The notes under the pieces were generated by a model that searched no databases, had not been told where the DNA came from, and worked only from the letters and a program-made list of their open reading frames with translations. Shown here piece by piece: positions 43,208 to 51,492 of a stretch of 64,000 nucleotides of DNA (its first letter is position 1; each line of letters opens with the position of its first letter). Origin of the DNA: Ruminococcus sp. (lineage in GTDB: Bacteria > Bacillota > Clostridia > Oscillospirales > Acutalibacteraceae); contig JAFTIP010000013.1 in assembly GCA_017456845.1 (NCBI GenBank), forward strand, positions 1 through 64,000. The letters run 5' to 3'. Made by a program: the position numbers and the translations under genes.

Positions 43208-43236
43208 ATTATAAAACAACCTTTTGTAAAAATCAA
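43208..43236 (-). promoter_or_regulatory. Promoter of paralog H
   Basis: Minus strand TTGATT, 17 nt, TATAAT. Confidence 0.72.
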
Positions 43237-43389
43237 GCATTTTTACTTAAAAAATTGAATAAGTTAGTCAATATTTTGCGGTTTTTTTCGTCAAGTGTGA
43301 CAAAATGTAGGATTTGTCTACTTCTGTAATATTGATGTAACTCTTTAATTAAAAACTTGTTACCAATTTGCTGTTCCACACATATTGAC

Positions 43390-43430
43390 TAAAACACAAA
43401 ACCGCCGTTAAGCTATGTTAACGGCGGTTT
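43390..43430 (-). terminator. Terminator of carboxyltransferase operon
   Basis: Minus-strand stem AAACCGCCGTTA/TAACGGCGGTTT followed by TTGTGTTTT, just after the oadA-like stop. Confidence 0.88.
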
Positions 43431-43438
43431 ATAAATTA

Positions 43439-44839
43439 TCAGACCGGATAAATCTTTTGCTCACGGTCGAGCATATCAGGGTTAACGCCAAGCTCTGCAG
43501 CTCTACGCTTTTTGAAGAAGTCAGCAGCTACCTTGGGGAACATTGCGTAGGAAAGCACATCCTCTTCCTGCTGAACATACTGTGCAGCCTCTGCTTTAAG
43601 CTTCTCAAGCTCGGGAGCAATAAGGTCGGCAGGGCGGCAGTCAACAGGAGTCATATCGCCGATAATCTTCTTTCTGAAGTCAGGGTCAATAGGCATGGGG
43701 GTTGTGCCGTACTTACCTGCAACCATATCCTTGAACTCGTTGGTGCACATCTTGTATCTTTCGCCTGTGATTACGTTGAACACAGCCTGAGTACCAACAA
43801 TCTGAGATGTGGGAGTAACAAGAGGAGGATAACCTGAGTCCTCACGAACTCTGGGAACTTCCTGTAATACCTCGGTAAGCTGGTCTTCTTTGCCTGCCTG
43901 CTTAAGCTGAGAAAGAAGGTTTGAAAGCATACCGCCGGGAACCTGATAAATAAGAGCGTTTGCATCTGTTGCAAGCATCTTGGGGTCAAGAAGACCACTC
44001 TTTATGTACTTCTCACGGAGAGTCATGAAGTAATCTCTAACTTTTGTAAGAGCTACAAGGTCAATGCCTGTATCGTATTCACTGCCTGCCAAAGCGGCTA
44101 CCATAGACTCTGTAGGTGCGTGGGATGTGCCAAGAGCCAAGGGGCTTATGGCTGTATCAATCATATCAGCACCTGCCTCAATGCCCTTAAGTAAGCACAT
44201 AGATGCAAGACCGGATGTGTAGTGAGTATGAACCTGTAAGGGAAGGTCAACTTCCTTCTTGATAGCTTTAACAAGCTTTTCGGTGTTATAAGGAGTCAAG
44301 AGAGCCGCCATATCCTTGATGCAGATTGTATCCGCACCTGCATCGGCAATACGCTTTGCGTACTCTACATAGTATTCATCGGTGAAAACAGGGCCTGTGG
44401 TGTAGCTGATTGCAACCTGAACCTCTGCCTTTTCCTTTTTAGCGGCATTAATAGCACTCTTAAGATTCTTGATGTCATTTAATGCATCAAAAATTCTTAA
44501 GATATCGATACCGTTTGCAACACTTCTCTGAACGAAATACTCAAGCACATCGTCAGCATAGTGGCGGTAGCCAAGCATATTCTGACCGCGGAAAAGCATC
44601 TGAAGCTTTGTGTTGGGGCAATTATCGCGGATAGTGCGGAGTCTCTGCCAAGGGTCTTCGTTTAAGAATCTGAGGCAGGAGTCAAAAGTAGCACCGCCCC
44701 AGCACTCTAAGGAGTAAAAGCCGATTTTATCAAGTTCGGGGAGAATAGGAAGCATCTCTTCCGTAGTCATACGTGTAGCTAAAAGGGACTGATGAGCGTC
44801 TCTTAAAGCGGTTTCGGTAATTTTAATTTTTTTAGCCAT
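43439..44839 (-). CDS. Oxaloacetate decarboxylase alpha / transcarboxylase 5S-like carboxyltransferase
   Basis: A 466-residue HMGL-like TIM-barrel carboxyltransferase related to OadA, PycB and the 5S subunit of transcarboxylase. Motifs: ETALRDAHQSLLATRM (metal/substrate), ECWGGATFDSCLRF, IKDMAALLTP with the catalytic lysine, and HTHYTSG. The C-terminal conserved region (PRVREDSGYPPLVTPTSQIVG) is present, but there is no fused biotin domain; the carrier is the next gene upstream. It transfers CO2 between biotin and pyruvate/oxaloacetate. Confidence 0.93.
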   Translation of the reverse strand: MAKKIKITETALRDAHQSLLATRMTTEEMLPILPELDKIGFYSLECWGGATFDSCLRFLNEDPWQRLRTIRDNCPNTKLQMLFRGQNMLGYRHYADDVLEYFVQRSVANGIDILRIFDALNDIKNLKSAINAAKKEKAEVQVAISYTTGPVFTDEYYVEYAKRIADAGADTICIKDMAALLTPYNTEKLVKAIKKEVDLPLQVHTHYTSGLASMCLLKGIEAGADMIDTAISPLALGTSHAPTESMVAALAGSEYDTGIDLVALTKVRDYFMTLREKYIKSGLLDPKMLATDANALIYQVPGGMLSNLLSQLKQAGKEDQLTEVLQEVPRVREDSGYPPLVTPTSQIVGTQAVFNVITGERYKMCTNEFKDMVAGKYGTTPMPIDPDFRKKIIGDMTPVDCRPADLIAPELEKLKAEAAQYVQQEEDVLSYAMFPKVAADFFKKRRAAELGVNPDMLDREQKIYPV

Positions 44840-44849
44840 AACGTACTCC

Positions 44850-45251
44850 TTATGCGAGAGTTACAATAGTTGCACCTGTCTCAACTGTTGCACCATTGGA
44901 AACATCAACACTGGAAACTGTGCCGTCCTGAGGAGCAGGAATCTCGTTTTCCATCTTCATAGCCTCTAAAACAGCAACTGTGTCGCCCTTTTTAACCTGC
45001 TGACCCACAGAAACCTTAACAGAAAGGATTGTACCGGGCATAGGAGCGGCCACCTTTACAGAGCCCTGTGCACCTGCAGGCTGAGCGGCAGGAGCAGGAG
45101 CAGGAGCTGCAGCAGGAGCAGGGGCTGCGGCAGGAGCGGCAGGAGCTGCTACAGGAGCAGGAGCTGTAGTGCGAGGAGCAGCAGAACCGCTTACTTCCTC
45201 AACCTGAACATCATAAGAAACACCATTAACTGTGATAATAAGATTTTTCAT
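44850..45251 (-). CDS. Biotin carboxyl carrier protein (1.3S/gamma-like)
   Basis: A 133-residue biotin carrier with a C-terminal biotinyl domain; biotin goes on the lysine of VLEAMKMENEI near residue 100. The middle is a long Ala/Pro-rich hinge (about residues 25-60), giving reach between the two carboxyltransferases. It is placed between the two carboxyltransferase genes, 10 nt before the OadA-like gene. Confidence 0.94.
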   Translation of the reverse strand: MKNLIITVNGVSYDVQVEEVSGSAAPRTTAPAPVAAPAAPAAAPAPAAAPAPAPAAQPAGAQGSVKVAAPMPGTILSVKVSVGQQVKKGDTVAVLEAMKMENEIPAPQDGTVSSVDVSNGATVETGATIVTLA

Positions 45252-45287
45252 TTTTATTTACCTCCGTAAGAGTAAGTAATTTATTAA

Positions 45288-46547
45288 TTAAAGTGTTGTG
45301 TGCTTTTTGGGAAGAGCAGTCTCACGTTTTGAAGAAAGAATATCAAGTGCACTTATAAGTCTTGCTCTTAAGTTCTCAACTGCTACTACGTCATTTATAT
45401 ATCCGTTCTTAGCGGCATTAAGGGCCGAAAGATCATTTGCTACAAACTCAGCAATGAGCTTGTCCTGTTCAGCAACAGGGATGTTTAATTTATCGCCAAG
45501 CATAATGTAAGCGGCGGCCTCAGGCTTAATGGGAGAAACTGTAGCACCCTCCAAAGCCAGACTTGCATCTGAAGTACCAACAGCTGCAAGGTAAACAGCA
45601 CCAACTGCCTTACCTGTAATTACGCTCACCTTAGGAGCTGTAGCTTCGCTGTAAGCAGAAAGAACCTTCTTGGCACCGCCTAAGCACTTGAAGCCCTCGG
45701 CATCAACCGCTGTAATAACAGGAATAGAGAAAGCGTCACAGAATTTAACGAATTTTGTAATCTTTTTAACGTCGTCCTTTTCCAAGGTCTTGCCCTTTGT
45801 TTCAACAACGCCGACTACGTTACCCTCAAGACGTGCAAAATATGTAGCACTTGCCTCAGAGCCTTTATTAAGCTCTAAAACAGTGTTTGCATCAAAAGCA
45901 GACATAAAATCTGTTGCAGCGTTAACCTCAACATCAAGAGCAGAGGGAGTTAAAGCCAAGTTGTTGGAAGGTAAGTATGTAACGAGAGCCTTAGCAGCTT
46001 CAATAGCAGAAGCCTCATCCTTCTCAACGATTGCACCACAACCGCAACACTTGGAATTTGCATCAAGAGAAATTACTGCATCCTCAGTTCTTACAACAAA
46101 ATCAGCGTTGGAAGCTAAAAGTGCAGTTGTACCTACGCATTTGCCAAGAACAACCGAAATCTGAGGAACAACACCTGAAAGCTTTGAAGAAAGCGAAAGA
46201 AGCTTCGAGAGAGCGTCTAAAAGCATATTGCCCTCAGCAAGTCTTGCACCCTTGGAATTGTAGAAACCTACTACAGGAGCACCGATTTTAAGTGCAAGTT
46301 CATAAATGTAAGTAAGCTTTTTAGCCTGTGCCGTACTCATAGCACCGTCTGACTCAGTAATATCCTGACAGAAAGCACAAACTGCCATACCGTCAACATA
46401 GCCATAACCGCACACAGCCTCGGCAAGATTAGCCTCGCCGTAAGCGGCATTTACCTCGGTAAACACACCGCCGTCAAAAAACTGCTCAAGAGTAGCAACA
46501 GCCTTGCGCTCGGCTAAGCGTGTCTTGATGTCATTATTATTGCTCAT
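45288..46547 (-). CDS. Acyl-CoA carboxyltransferase subunit (MmdA/12S-like, compact)
   Basis: A 419-residue crotonase-fold carboxyltransferase related to MmdA/PccB and the transcarboxylase 12S subunit, but about 90 residues shorter than usual. Visible family features: an N-terminal TRLAERKAVATLEQFFDGG-like start, LGKCVGTTALLASNADFVV and GGAKKVLSAY, and a KKHTTL C-terminus resembling the KKHGN(I)PL end of PccB. Some central motifs are poorly conserved, so the acyl-CoA substrate is uncertain. ATG at 46547 follows AAGGAGG at 7 nt. First gene of the operon. Confidence 0.85.
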   Translation of the reverse strand: MSNNNDIKTRLAERKAVATLEQFFDGGVFTEVNAAYGEANLAEAVCGYGYVDGMAVCAFCQDITESDGAMSTAQAKKLTYIYELALKIGAPVVGFYNSKGARLAEGNMLLDALSKLLSLSSKLSGVVPQISVVLGKCVGTTALLASNADFVVRTEDAVISLDANSKCCGCGAIVEKDEASAIEAAKALVTYLPSNNLALTPSALDVEVNAATDFMSAFDANTVLELNKGSEASATYFARLEGNVVGVVETKGKTLEKDDVKKITKFVKFCDAFSIPVITAVDAEGFKCLGGAKKVLSAYSEATAPKVSVITGKAVGAVYLAAVGTSDASLALEGATVSPIKPEAAAYIMLGDKLNIPVAEQDKLIAEFVANDLSALNAAKNGYINDVVAVENLRARLISALDILSSKRETALPKKHTTL

Positions 46548-46588
46548 TAAGAAACCTCCTTGGAATAAGTCGATTTTATCCAAATTAT

Positions 46589-46617
46589 ATTATACTATTT
46601 TAATTTTGTCTTTACAA
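46589..46617 (-). promoter_or_regulatory. Promoter for carboxyltransferase operon
   Basis: Minus strand TTGTAA, 17 nt, TATAAT, followed by a second overlapping TATAAT; about 42 nt upstream of the start. Confidence 0.7.
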
Positions 46618-46639
46618 GTCAATTTATGTTAAATTTATG

Positions 46640-47062
46640 TCAATTTGCATCTTTTTTAGCATTACAGCAACAAGTGTTGCCAAAAAGCTTATTGAGATAA
46701 AGCACCAAGAAATCGCCTGAGGCAGTAAATTCAAACTTTTTGAGCAAATCAAAATAAGCCTTGTCCTTAACGCACAAAGACCAGCAGTCCTTGTTAAATG
46801 CGTATGAGCCTGCGGCACGGATAAGAATTTCAACCAAACCAAGCTCGTTGGCATTAAGTGGGGTAAAATCTTTACCCTCTTCCCTTTTTAAAGGCTTGTC
46901 TATATTTAAATTCATTTCAAGAATCTCATACGTTGATTTAAAAGGAGCAATAGCCACAAAGCCTATTTCTTTATCTTCTTCACGCATAATAAGGTAGGCG
47001 GTATTTTCTCTTTCATACTGATTTATTAAATCAAGATTATCTGTTGGTTTTACTGTAATCAT
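46640..47062 (-). CDS. Hypothetical protein, possibly GNAT-fold
   Basis: A 140-residue protein not recognised by motif. The alternation of strands and helices (TAYLIMREEDKEIGFVAI, EILEMNLNI, VEILIRAAG, then YFDLLKKFEF) resembles a GNAT fold, but the acetyl-CoA motif is unclear. A C-terminal CCCNAKKDAN tail has three adjacent cysteines, perhaps metal-binding. It is 7 nt downstream of rluB and probably cotranscribed with it. Confidence 0.68.
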   Translation of the reverse strand: MITVKPTDNLDLINQYERENTAYLIMREEDKEIGFVAIAPFKSTYEILEMNLNIDKPLKREEGKDFTPLNANELGLVEILIRAAGSYAFNKDCWSLCVKDKAYFDLLKKFEFTASGDFLVLYLNKLFGNTCCCNAKKDAN

Positions 47063-47069
47063 AACTTCC

Positions 47070-47813
47070 TCACTTTATATGTCTTGAGGGATTGGGGTCT
47101 GCGGTCAGTTTTTTAACCTCTTCGGGTGTAAGGTCACGCCAGTCGCCTTGCTTGAGCATACCAAGCTTAACCTGACCAATAGCTACCCTCTTAAGACGTG
47201 CAACCTCTAAGCCTAACATCTCACACATACGTCTGATTTGGCGGTTTCTGCCTTCACGCAAAACAATTTCAAGAACTGTTCTGCCCTCTTCCTTCTTAAC
47301 AACTCTTACCTCGGCAGGAGCTGTTTTTCTGCCGTCAAGCATCATACCGGTTTCGAAAGTAACAATCTGGTCTTCGGTAATACCGGGGCGGATTGTTACG
47401 CGATAAACCTTATAGATATCCTTTTTGGGGTGAGTAATAAGGTTTGCAAACTCGCCGTCATTGGTAAAAAGAAGCATACCTTCGCTGTCTTTATCAAGTC
47501 TGCCAACAGGGTACACACGCTCAGGGATATCTTTAATCAGCTCGGCAACGCAACGTCTGCCACGCTCATCGCTCATTGTGGTAATAAATCCACGGGGTTT
47601 GTGGAGCATAATGTAGCGGTGCTTGGGTTTTGCGGCGGCAGTAACACGCTTGCCGTTTACAAAAACCTTATCTTTGTAAGGGTCCACCTTATCGCCTATC
47701 ACGGCAATTTTGCCGTTAACCTTTACAGAGCCTGCGTTAATAAGCTCCTCGCTTTTTCGTCTGGAGGCTACTCCGCAGTCTGCAAGCATTTTCTGAAGTC
47801 GTACTAAAGCCAT
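47070..47813 (-). CDS. RluB-type 23S rRNA pseudouridine synthase
   Basis: A 247-residue pseudouridine synthase of the RsuA/RluB/E/F family. N-terminal S4 domain (RLQKMLADCGVASRRKSEELI) and catalytic aspartate in GRLDKDSEGMLLFTNDG near residue 103; RNRQIRRM is the C-terminal family motif. It isomerises a uridine in 23S rRNA. It lies 6 nt after dacF; ScpAB-to-RluB proximity is common in Firmicutes. Confidence 0.95.
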   Translation of the reverse strand: MALVRLQKMLADCGVASRRKSEELINAGSVKVNGKIAVIGDKVDPYKDKVFVNGKRVTAAAKPKHRYIMLHKPRGFITTMSDERGRRCVAELIKDIPERVYPVGRLDKDSEGMLLFTNDGEFANLITHPKKDIYKVYRVTIRPGITEDQIVTFETGMMLDGRKTAPAEVRVVKKEEGRTVLEIVLREGRNRQIRRMCEMLGLEVARLKRVAIGQVKLGMLKQGDWRDLTPEEVKKLTADPNPSRHIK

Positions 47814-47819
47814 ATTTTA

Positions 47820-48938
47820 TCATTCCCTATCAAAAATCGCTTTTATAAGCCGAGCAAAAAAGTTCGGCTGTGGTTTTTCGGCAACAGAGCAACTTGCTTT
47901 TATATATGTAGTCTTAAGCTCTTTACCGTCAAGTTTATATGTAACTTTGCCCACTATATTCCCCTTTTCAACAGGGGCAAAAATAAAGGAGGGCAAATAA
48001 ACTGTTTTTTCAATATCATTAATTCTGTTTGCCGGCACGCTTAAAGCCTTGCCTTCGTCGGCACTTGCCGTTAAGAATTCCTCACTACCCCCTGAGACCC
48101 TTATGTTGTAAACTCTGTTGTCCTCAGTATCCACCTGAGTATACAGCGAAAATCCGTACTCATATAAAGCTTTATGGTCATTCCAATCATCGGGAGCATT
48201 AAGGGTAACCGCCACAAGGGTTACTCCGTTCTTCTCAGCGGAACTGACCAAGCATCTGCCTGCAGCTTTTGTAAATCCTGTTTTACCACCTGTGCAGTAT
48301 TTATACAGCTTTAAGAGTCGGTTATGATTAGGGTAAGTGCTTATCTTGCCTTCGGGGGATACAAACTCCACCTTTTCCTCGCTTGAGGCTGAAATCTCAC
48401 AAAAGCTCTCATTCTTAAGAGCCTGAGCCATCAAAAGCGCCATATCATAAGCTGTGGAATAATGGTTGTCGTCATCAAGTCCGCTGGGAGTTACAAAGTT
48501 GGTATTTTCCATACCGATTGCCTTGGCTTTTGCATTCATAAGAACCGCAAAGTCCTCAAAGCTTTCGCTTAAGGTAAGGGCAACTGCGTTGGCGGCATCG
48601 TTACCTGATGCCATCATCATACCTTTTGCAAGGTCAGAAAGCCTAACCTTATCGCCTGATTTAAGGTACATAGAGCTACCCTCGGCAATCATATCGTCAC
48701 GAAAAGTAACCACTTTGTCGTTTTTCTCGGCTTCTTCCAGACAAAGCAGTGTTGTCATAACCTTTGTTGTGCTTGCCATTTTCATTTTTGTGTTCTCATT
48801 ATTCTTTGAAAGAATTATACCGCTATTAGCATCCATAAGTATGTGAGCCTGAGCAGAAGTGCCTAATGCATCTGCCCTAAAAGAAAACATACTGCAGAAG
48901 AATACAAAACATAAAATAAAAGAAACCGCTTTTTTCAT
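47820..48938 (-). CDS. dacF: D-alanyl-D-alanine carboxypeptidase (DacF-like)
   Basis: A 372-residue penicillin-binding protein of the DacF/PBP5 type. N-terminal signal peptide to about FRADA; SxxK in STTK, SGN in MASGNDAAN, and KTG in GGKTGFTKAAG. It trims the terminal D-Ala of peptidoglycan stem peptides. A C-terminal beta domain (PBP5_C-like) and a basic end follow. Its ribosome binding site (GGGGTG) lies within a hairpin arm directly upstream. Confidence 0.94.
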   Translation of the reverse strand: MKKAVSFILCFVFFCSMFSFRADALGTSAQAHILMDANSGIILSKNNENTKMKMASTTKVMTTLLCLEEAEKNDKVVTFRDDMIAEGSSMYLKSGDKVRLSDLAKGMMMASGNDAANAVALTLSESFEDFAVLMNAKAKAIGMENTNFVTPSGLDDDNHYSTAYDMALLMAQALKNESFCEISASSEEKVEFVSPEGKISTYPNHNRLLKLYKYCTGGKTGFTKAAGRCLVSSAEKNGVTLVAVTLNAPDDWNDHKALYEYGFSLYTQVDTEDNRVYNIRVSGGSEEFLTASADEGKALSVPANRINDIEKTVYLPSFIFAPVEKGNIVGKVTYKLDGKELKTTYIKASCSVAEKPQPNFFARLIKAIFDRE

Positions 48939-48972
48939 AAAAACACCCCGATTTAAATTACGCTCGGGGTGT
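48939..48972 (-). terminator. Hairpin between ytfJ and dacF: terminator and possible RBS occlusion
   Basis: Minus-strand stem ACACCCCGA/TCGGGGTGT followed by TTTTT, which runs into the dacF ATG. The 3' arm contains GGGGTG, the only Shine-Dalgarno candidate for dacF, 5 nt from its start. Confidence 0.75.
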
Positions 48973-48993
48973 ATTATTTATTACAATGAAAAA

Positions 48994-49413
48994 TTAAAAG
49001 ATTTCGTCGTCGGCAATTTCGGCAGCTTCTTTGCTGTCTTTCTTATCCTTACCGAAAAGCTCCTTAACCTTGTCGAACATTTCTGGAACCATACCAACAA
49101 TTCTGTCAACGGGGCCGTCGTACTTATCAACAGAGATAAACTTAACATCGCCTTTGTAGATAGAAAGGAAGCCTACAGGGCGGATTGTAACGCCTGCACC
49201 TGAGCCACCGCCGAAAGCAGGCTGTGCATTAGCTGTTTTGGGGCGGATGTCAGAGCCGCCGGAAGCGAAGCCGTAGCTTACCTTTGACACAGGAATAATA
49301 ACTGTACCGTCGGGAGAAGTAATGGGATTGCCGATGATAGTGTTAACGTCTACCATCTGCTTAATTTTTTCTAAAGTTGTGTCCATAAGACCGTTAATGG
49401 GATGCTCGCTCAT
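48994..49413 (-). CDS. ytfJ: GerW/YtfJ family sporulation-related protein
   Basis: A 139-residue protein of the GerW family. The start EHPINGLMDTTLEKIKQMVD and the FGGGSGAGVTIRPVGFL block are diagnostic. GerW is needed for spore germination in bacilli; family members also occur in non-sporulating Clostridia. Its ATG overlaps the DUF2953 stop (ATGA). Confidence 0.93.
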   Translation of the reverse strand: MSEHPINGLMDTTLEKIKQMVDVNTIIGNPITSPDGTVIIPVSKVSYGFASGGSDIRPKTANAQPAFGGGSGAGVTIRPVGFLSIYKGDVKFISVDKYDGPVDRIVGMVPEMFDKVKELFGKDKKDSKEAAEIADDEIF

Positions 49414-50075
49414 TTTTTATTCTCCTTTGCGTGTTTGGGATTTTTACCCAGAGTAATAAGCAGGTTTTCAGCCTCAACGCCGTGCTCGGCAATTACCATA
49501 ACTGCCTTGGTTATTTTGATTGTAGCAAGTATGTTAGCGTCAATAGAGGAATCAGCCCCTTCGCTGAAATCCGCATTTAAATTTACATTATATTTTTTCA
49601 CATCGTAGGCGTTGCTTACCACAGCCCCCACAATGGGATAAATAACAGAGTTTGCGTAGCCGTAGATAATTGCCGTGTCGGCGGCATCTTCGCCTACTAT
49701 GTTCATATTAACGTTAAGTTCTTTGATTGTTGCAACCATAATGAAGCTTTTAAGTAAGTTCCATGTATTCTGAATACTAAGCTTTAAAACCTCAAGAAAA
49801 CCTGTTATACCTTTGTTCTCTAAGATTCCCTCTAAGGTTGCATCATCATCGTATTTAAGCTCCTTGCCTTTTTTAAGAAGCTTTTCTTCCTTTAAGTATT
49901 TGTTTGACTCTTCGTCAGGTAACAGTACATATTTAAACCACAGGTAGTGAATAGAAAGCCTGACCTTATTGTCAGAGTCGCTGAAGGATGCTTTTACCAC
50001 AAGGGGAACGTTCAGAAGCCCCACAATAAGAGCAATAAAGGCAAGCACCCCAAGTATTATATATAACGCTACCAA
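49410..50075 (-). CDS. DUF2953 domain protein
   Basis: A 221-residue protein with one N-terminal membrane helix, DUF2953-type region with VPLVVKASFSDSDNKVRLSIHYLW, and a C-terminal IKITKAVMVIAEHG end. DUF2953 genes usually precede ytfJ, as here, suggesting a linked role at the membrane or in spores; function unknown. GGAGGAG-like sequence precedes ATG; it is 17 nt after scpB. Confidence 0.85.
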   Translation of the reverse strand: MVALYIILGVLAFIALIVGLLNVPLVVKASFSDSDNKVRLSIHYLWFKYVLLPDEESNKYLKEEKLLKKGKELKYDDDATLEGILENKGITGFLEVLKLSIQNTWNLLKSFIMVATIKELNVNMNIVGEDAADTAIIYGYANSVIYPIVGAVVSNAYDVKKYNVNLNADFSEGADSSIDANILATIKITKAVMVIAEHGVEAENLLITLGKNPKHAKENKK

Positions 50076-50092
50076 GGATACTCCTCCTTGTT

Positions 50093-50737
50093 TTATTCTG
50101 CAGTGGCAGTCTCAACTATCTCCTCTGCAGTTGCAGTTATAACCTCATCATTAGTCTGTGTGTCAAAAATGCTGAGCTGTCCGTCGTCTGCCTTTTCTTC
50201 TGATTCTTCCTCTGAAGCATCGCTTGTTTTTTCAGGAGGCTCAGGCAAATCATCAAGACTTGATAAAGAAAAGCATCTTAAAAAATTCTCGGTTGTACCG
50301 TAAACAAGGGGTCTGCCGGGAAGCTCAAGTCTGCCTTTTTCCTCAATTAAATCTTTGGTTGTCAAGCTGCCGATAACACCTGAGCAGTCAACGCCTCTTA
50401 CCTGCTCAACAAAAGCTTTGGTTACAGGCTGGTTATAGGCAATTACCGCAAGCACTTCTAAAGCTGCCTGAGAAAGCGGAGTGTTACGTCTTAAATCCAT
50501 AACTGTGCGGATTTCCTTTGCGTACTCCTTAACGCTTACCATCTGATAGGCATTATCTAACTTTATGATTGTTATACCACGCTGAGCGGCAATATATTCA
50601 GCCATAAGCTCCTCGGTAAGCTTTTCGGCTTCTTTTTTTGTAAGTTCTAAGGCTGTAGCAATTCTGTCCACAGAAACAGAGTCGCCTGAGGCAAATAAAA
50701 TCGCCTCTATAGCACATTTAAAGTTTCTCTCACTCAT
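50093..50737 (-). CDS. scpB: Segregation and condensation protein B
   Basis: A 214-residue ScpB kleisin-binding subunit of the SMC condensin. Winged-helix domains with AIEAILFASGDSVSVDRIA and LSQAALEVLAVIAYNQPVTK are typical; the last 40 residues are acidic and low-complexity. It overlaps scpA by 4 nt. Confidence 0.95.
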   Translation of the reverse strand: MSERNFKCAIEAILFASGDSVSVDRIATALELTKKEAEKLTEELMAEYIAAQRGITIIKLDNAYQMVSVKEYAKEIRTVMDLRRNTPLSQAALEVLAVIAYNQPVTKAFVEQVRGVDCSGVIGSLTTKDLIEEKGRLELPGRPLVYGTTENFLRCFSLSSLDDLPEPPEKTSDASEEESEEKADDGQLSIFDTQTNDEVITATAEEIVETATAE

Positions 50738-51462
50738 TTTCTTTTCTGCTCCTCCAACATTCTTACCACGGCGGTATCGCCATCACCGTCAACAACCACA
50801 CGCTTGCCCTTTACAAGCTCTAAAACCGCCAAGAAGGTAGCCACCAAGTCGCTTTTACCGTCGCAGGCATCAAAAAGTGACGAATAGCTTACGTTCTTTT
50901 TGTGCCACAAACGCCTCATAACACGGATAATTCGGGAGTTAACGGAAATAATCTTACGCTCAACAATACCTGAGAAAGCCTCTTTGGGAGGAGGCAATTT
51001 ACGTTTACCTCTGCCAACGGCAGTTGTGTAGGCTCTGGCTATATCCATAGAAGGGTGAACGCGATTATAGGTAAGGTCAAACTCGACGGGTGAGGGCTGA
51101 CGGAAGAAAGTATCAAAGCTATAAATAGTGCTGAGCTTTGCCGCCGCTTCACGGCATTGCTGATACTCAATAAGCTGTCCCTGAAGCTCTCTTTTAAGCT
51201 CCTGAGCTTCTTCCTCATATTTAGGCAGAAGCATAACGGATTTGATATAAACAAGACGGGAAGCCATCTCTAAAAACTCAGAGGCAATGTCCATATCCTG
51301 CTCTTCCATTTTATTAATCTGCTCAAGGTACTGGTCTAAAAGAAGAGAAATCTTTATATCATAAATATCAATTTTGTTCTTAGAAATCAGCAGTAAATGC
51401 AAATCCAGAGGGCCTTCGAAGGCATCTAATTTGTAATTAAGCTGTACGGTTGTATCTGCCAA
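50734..51462 (-). CDS. scpA: Segregation and condensation protein A
   Basis: A 242-residue kleisin of the SMC-ScpAB condensin; YKLDAFEGPLDLHLLLI is the diagnostic N-terminus. The start is a TTG at 51462 placed 5 nt after a perfect GGAGGTGA; there is no in-frame ATG nearby, and a TTG at 51477 would sit at the ribosome binding site itself. Cotranscribed with scpB and DUF2953-ytfJ. Confidence 0.93.
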   Translation of the reverse strand: MADTTVQLNYKLDAFEGPLDLHLLLISKNKIDIYDIKISLLLDQYLEQINKMEEQDMDIASEFLEMASRLVYIKSVMLLPKYEEEAQELKRELQGQLIEYQQCREAAAKLSTIYSFDTFFRQPSPVEFDLTYNRVHPSMDIARAYTTAVGRGKRKLPPPKEAFSGIVERKIISVNSRIIRVMRRLWHKKNVSYSSLFDACDGKSDLVATFLAVLELVKGKRVVVDGDGDTAVVRMLEEQKRK

Positions 51463-51492
51463 AAAGGTCACCTCCAAAAATCATTGCCAAGC

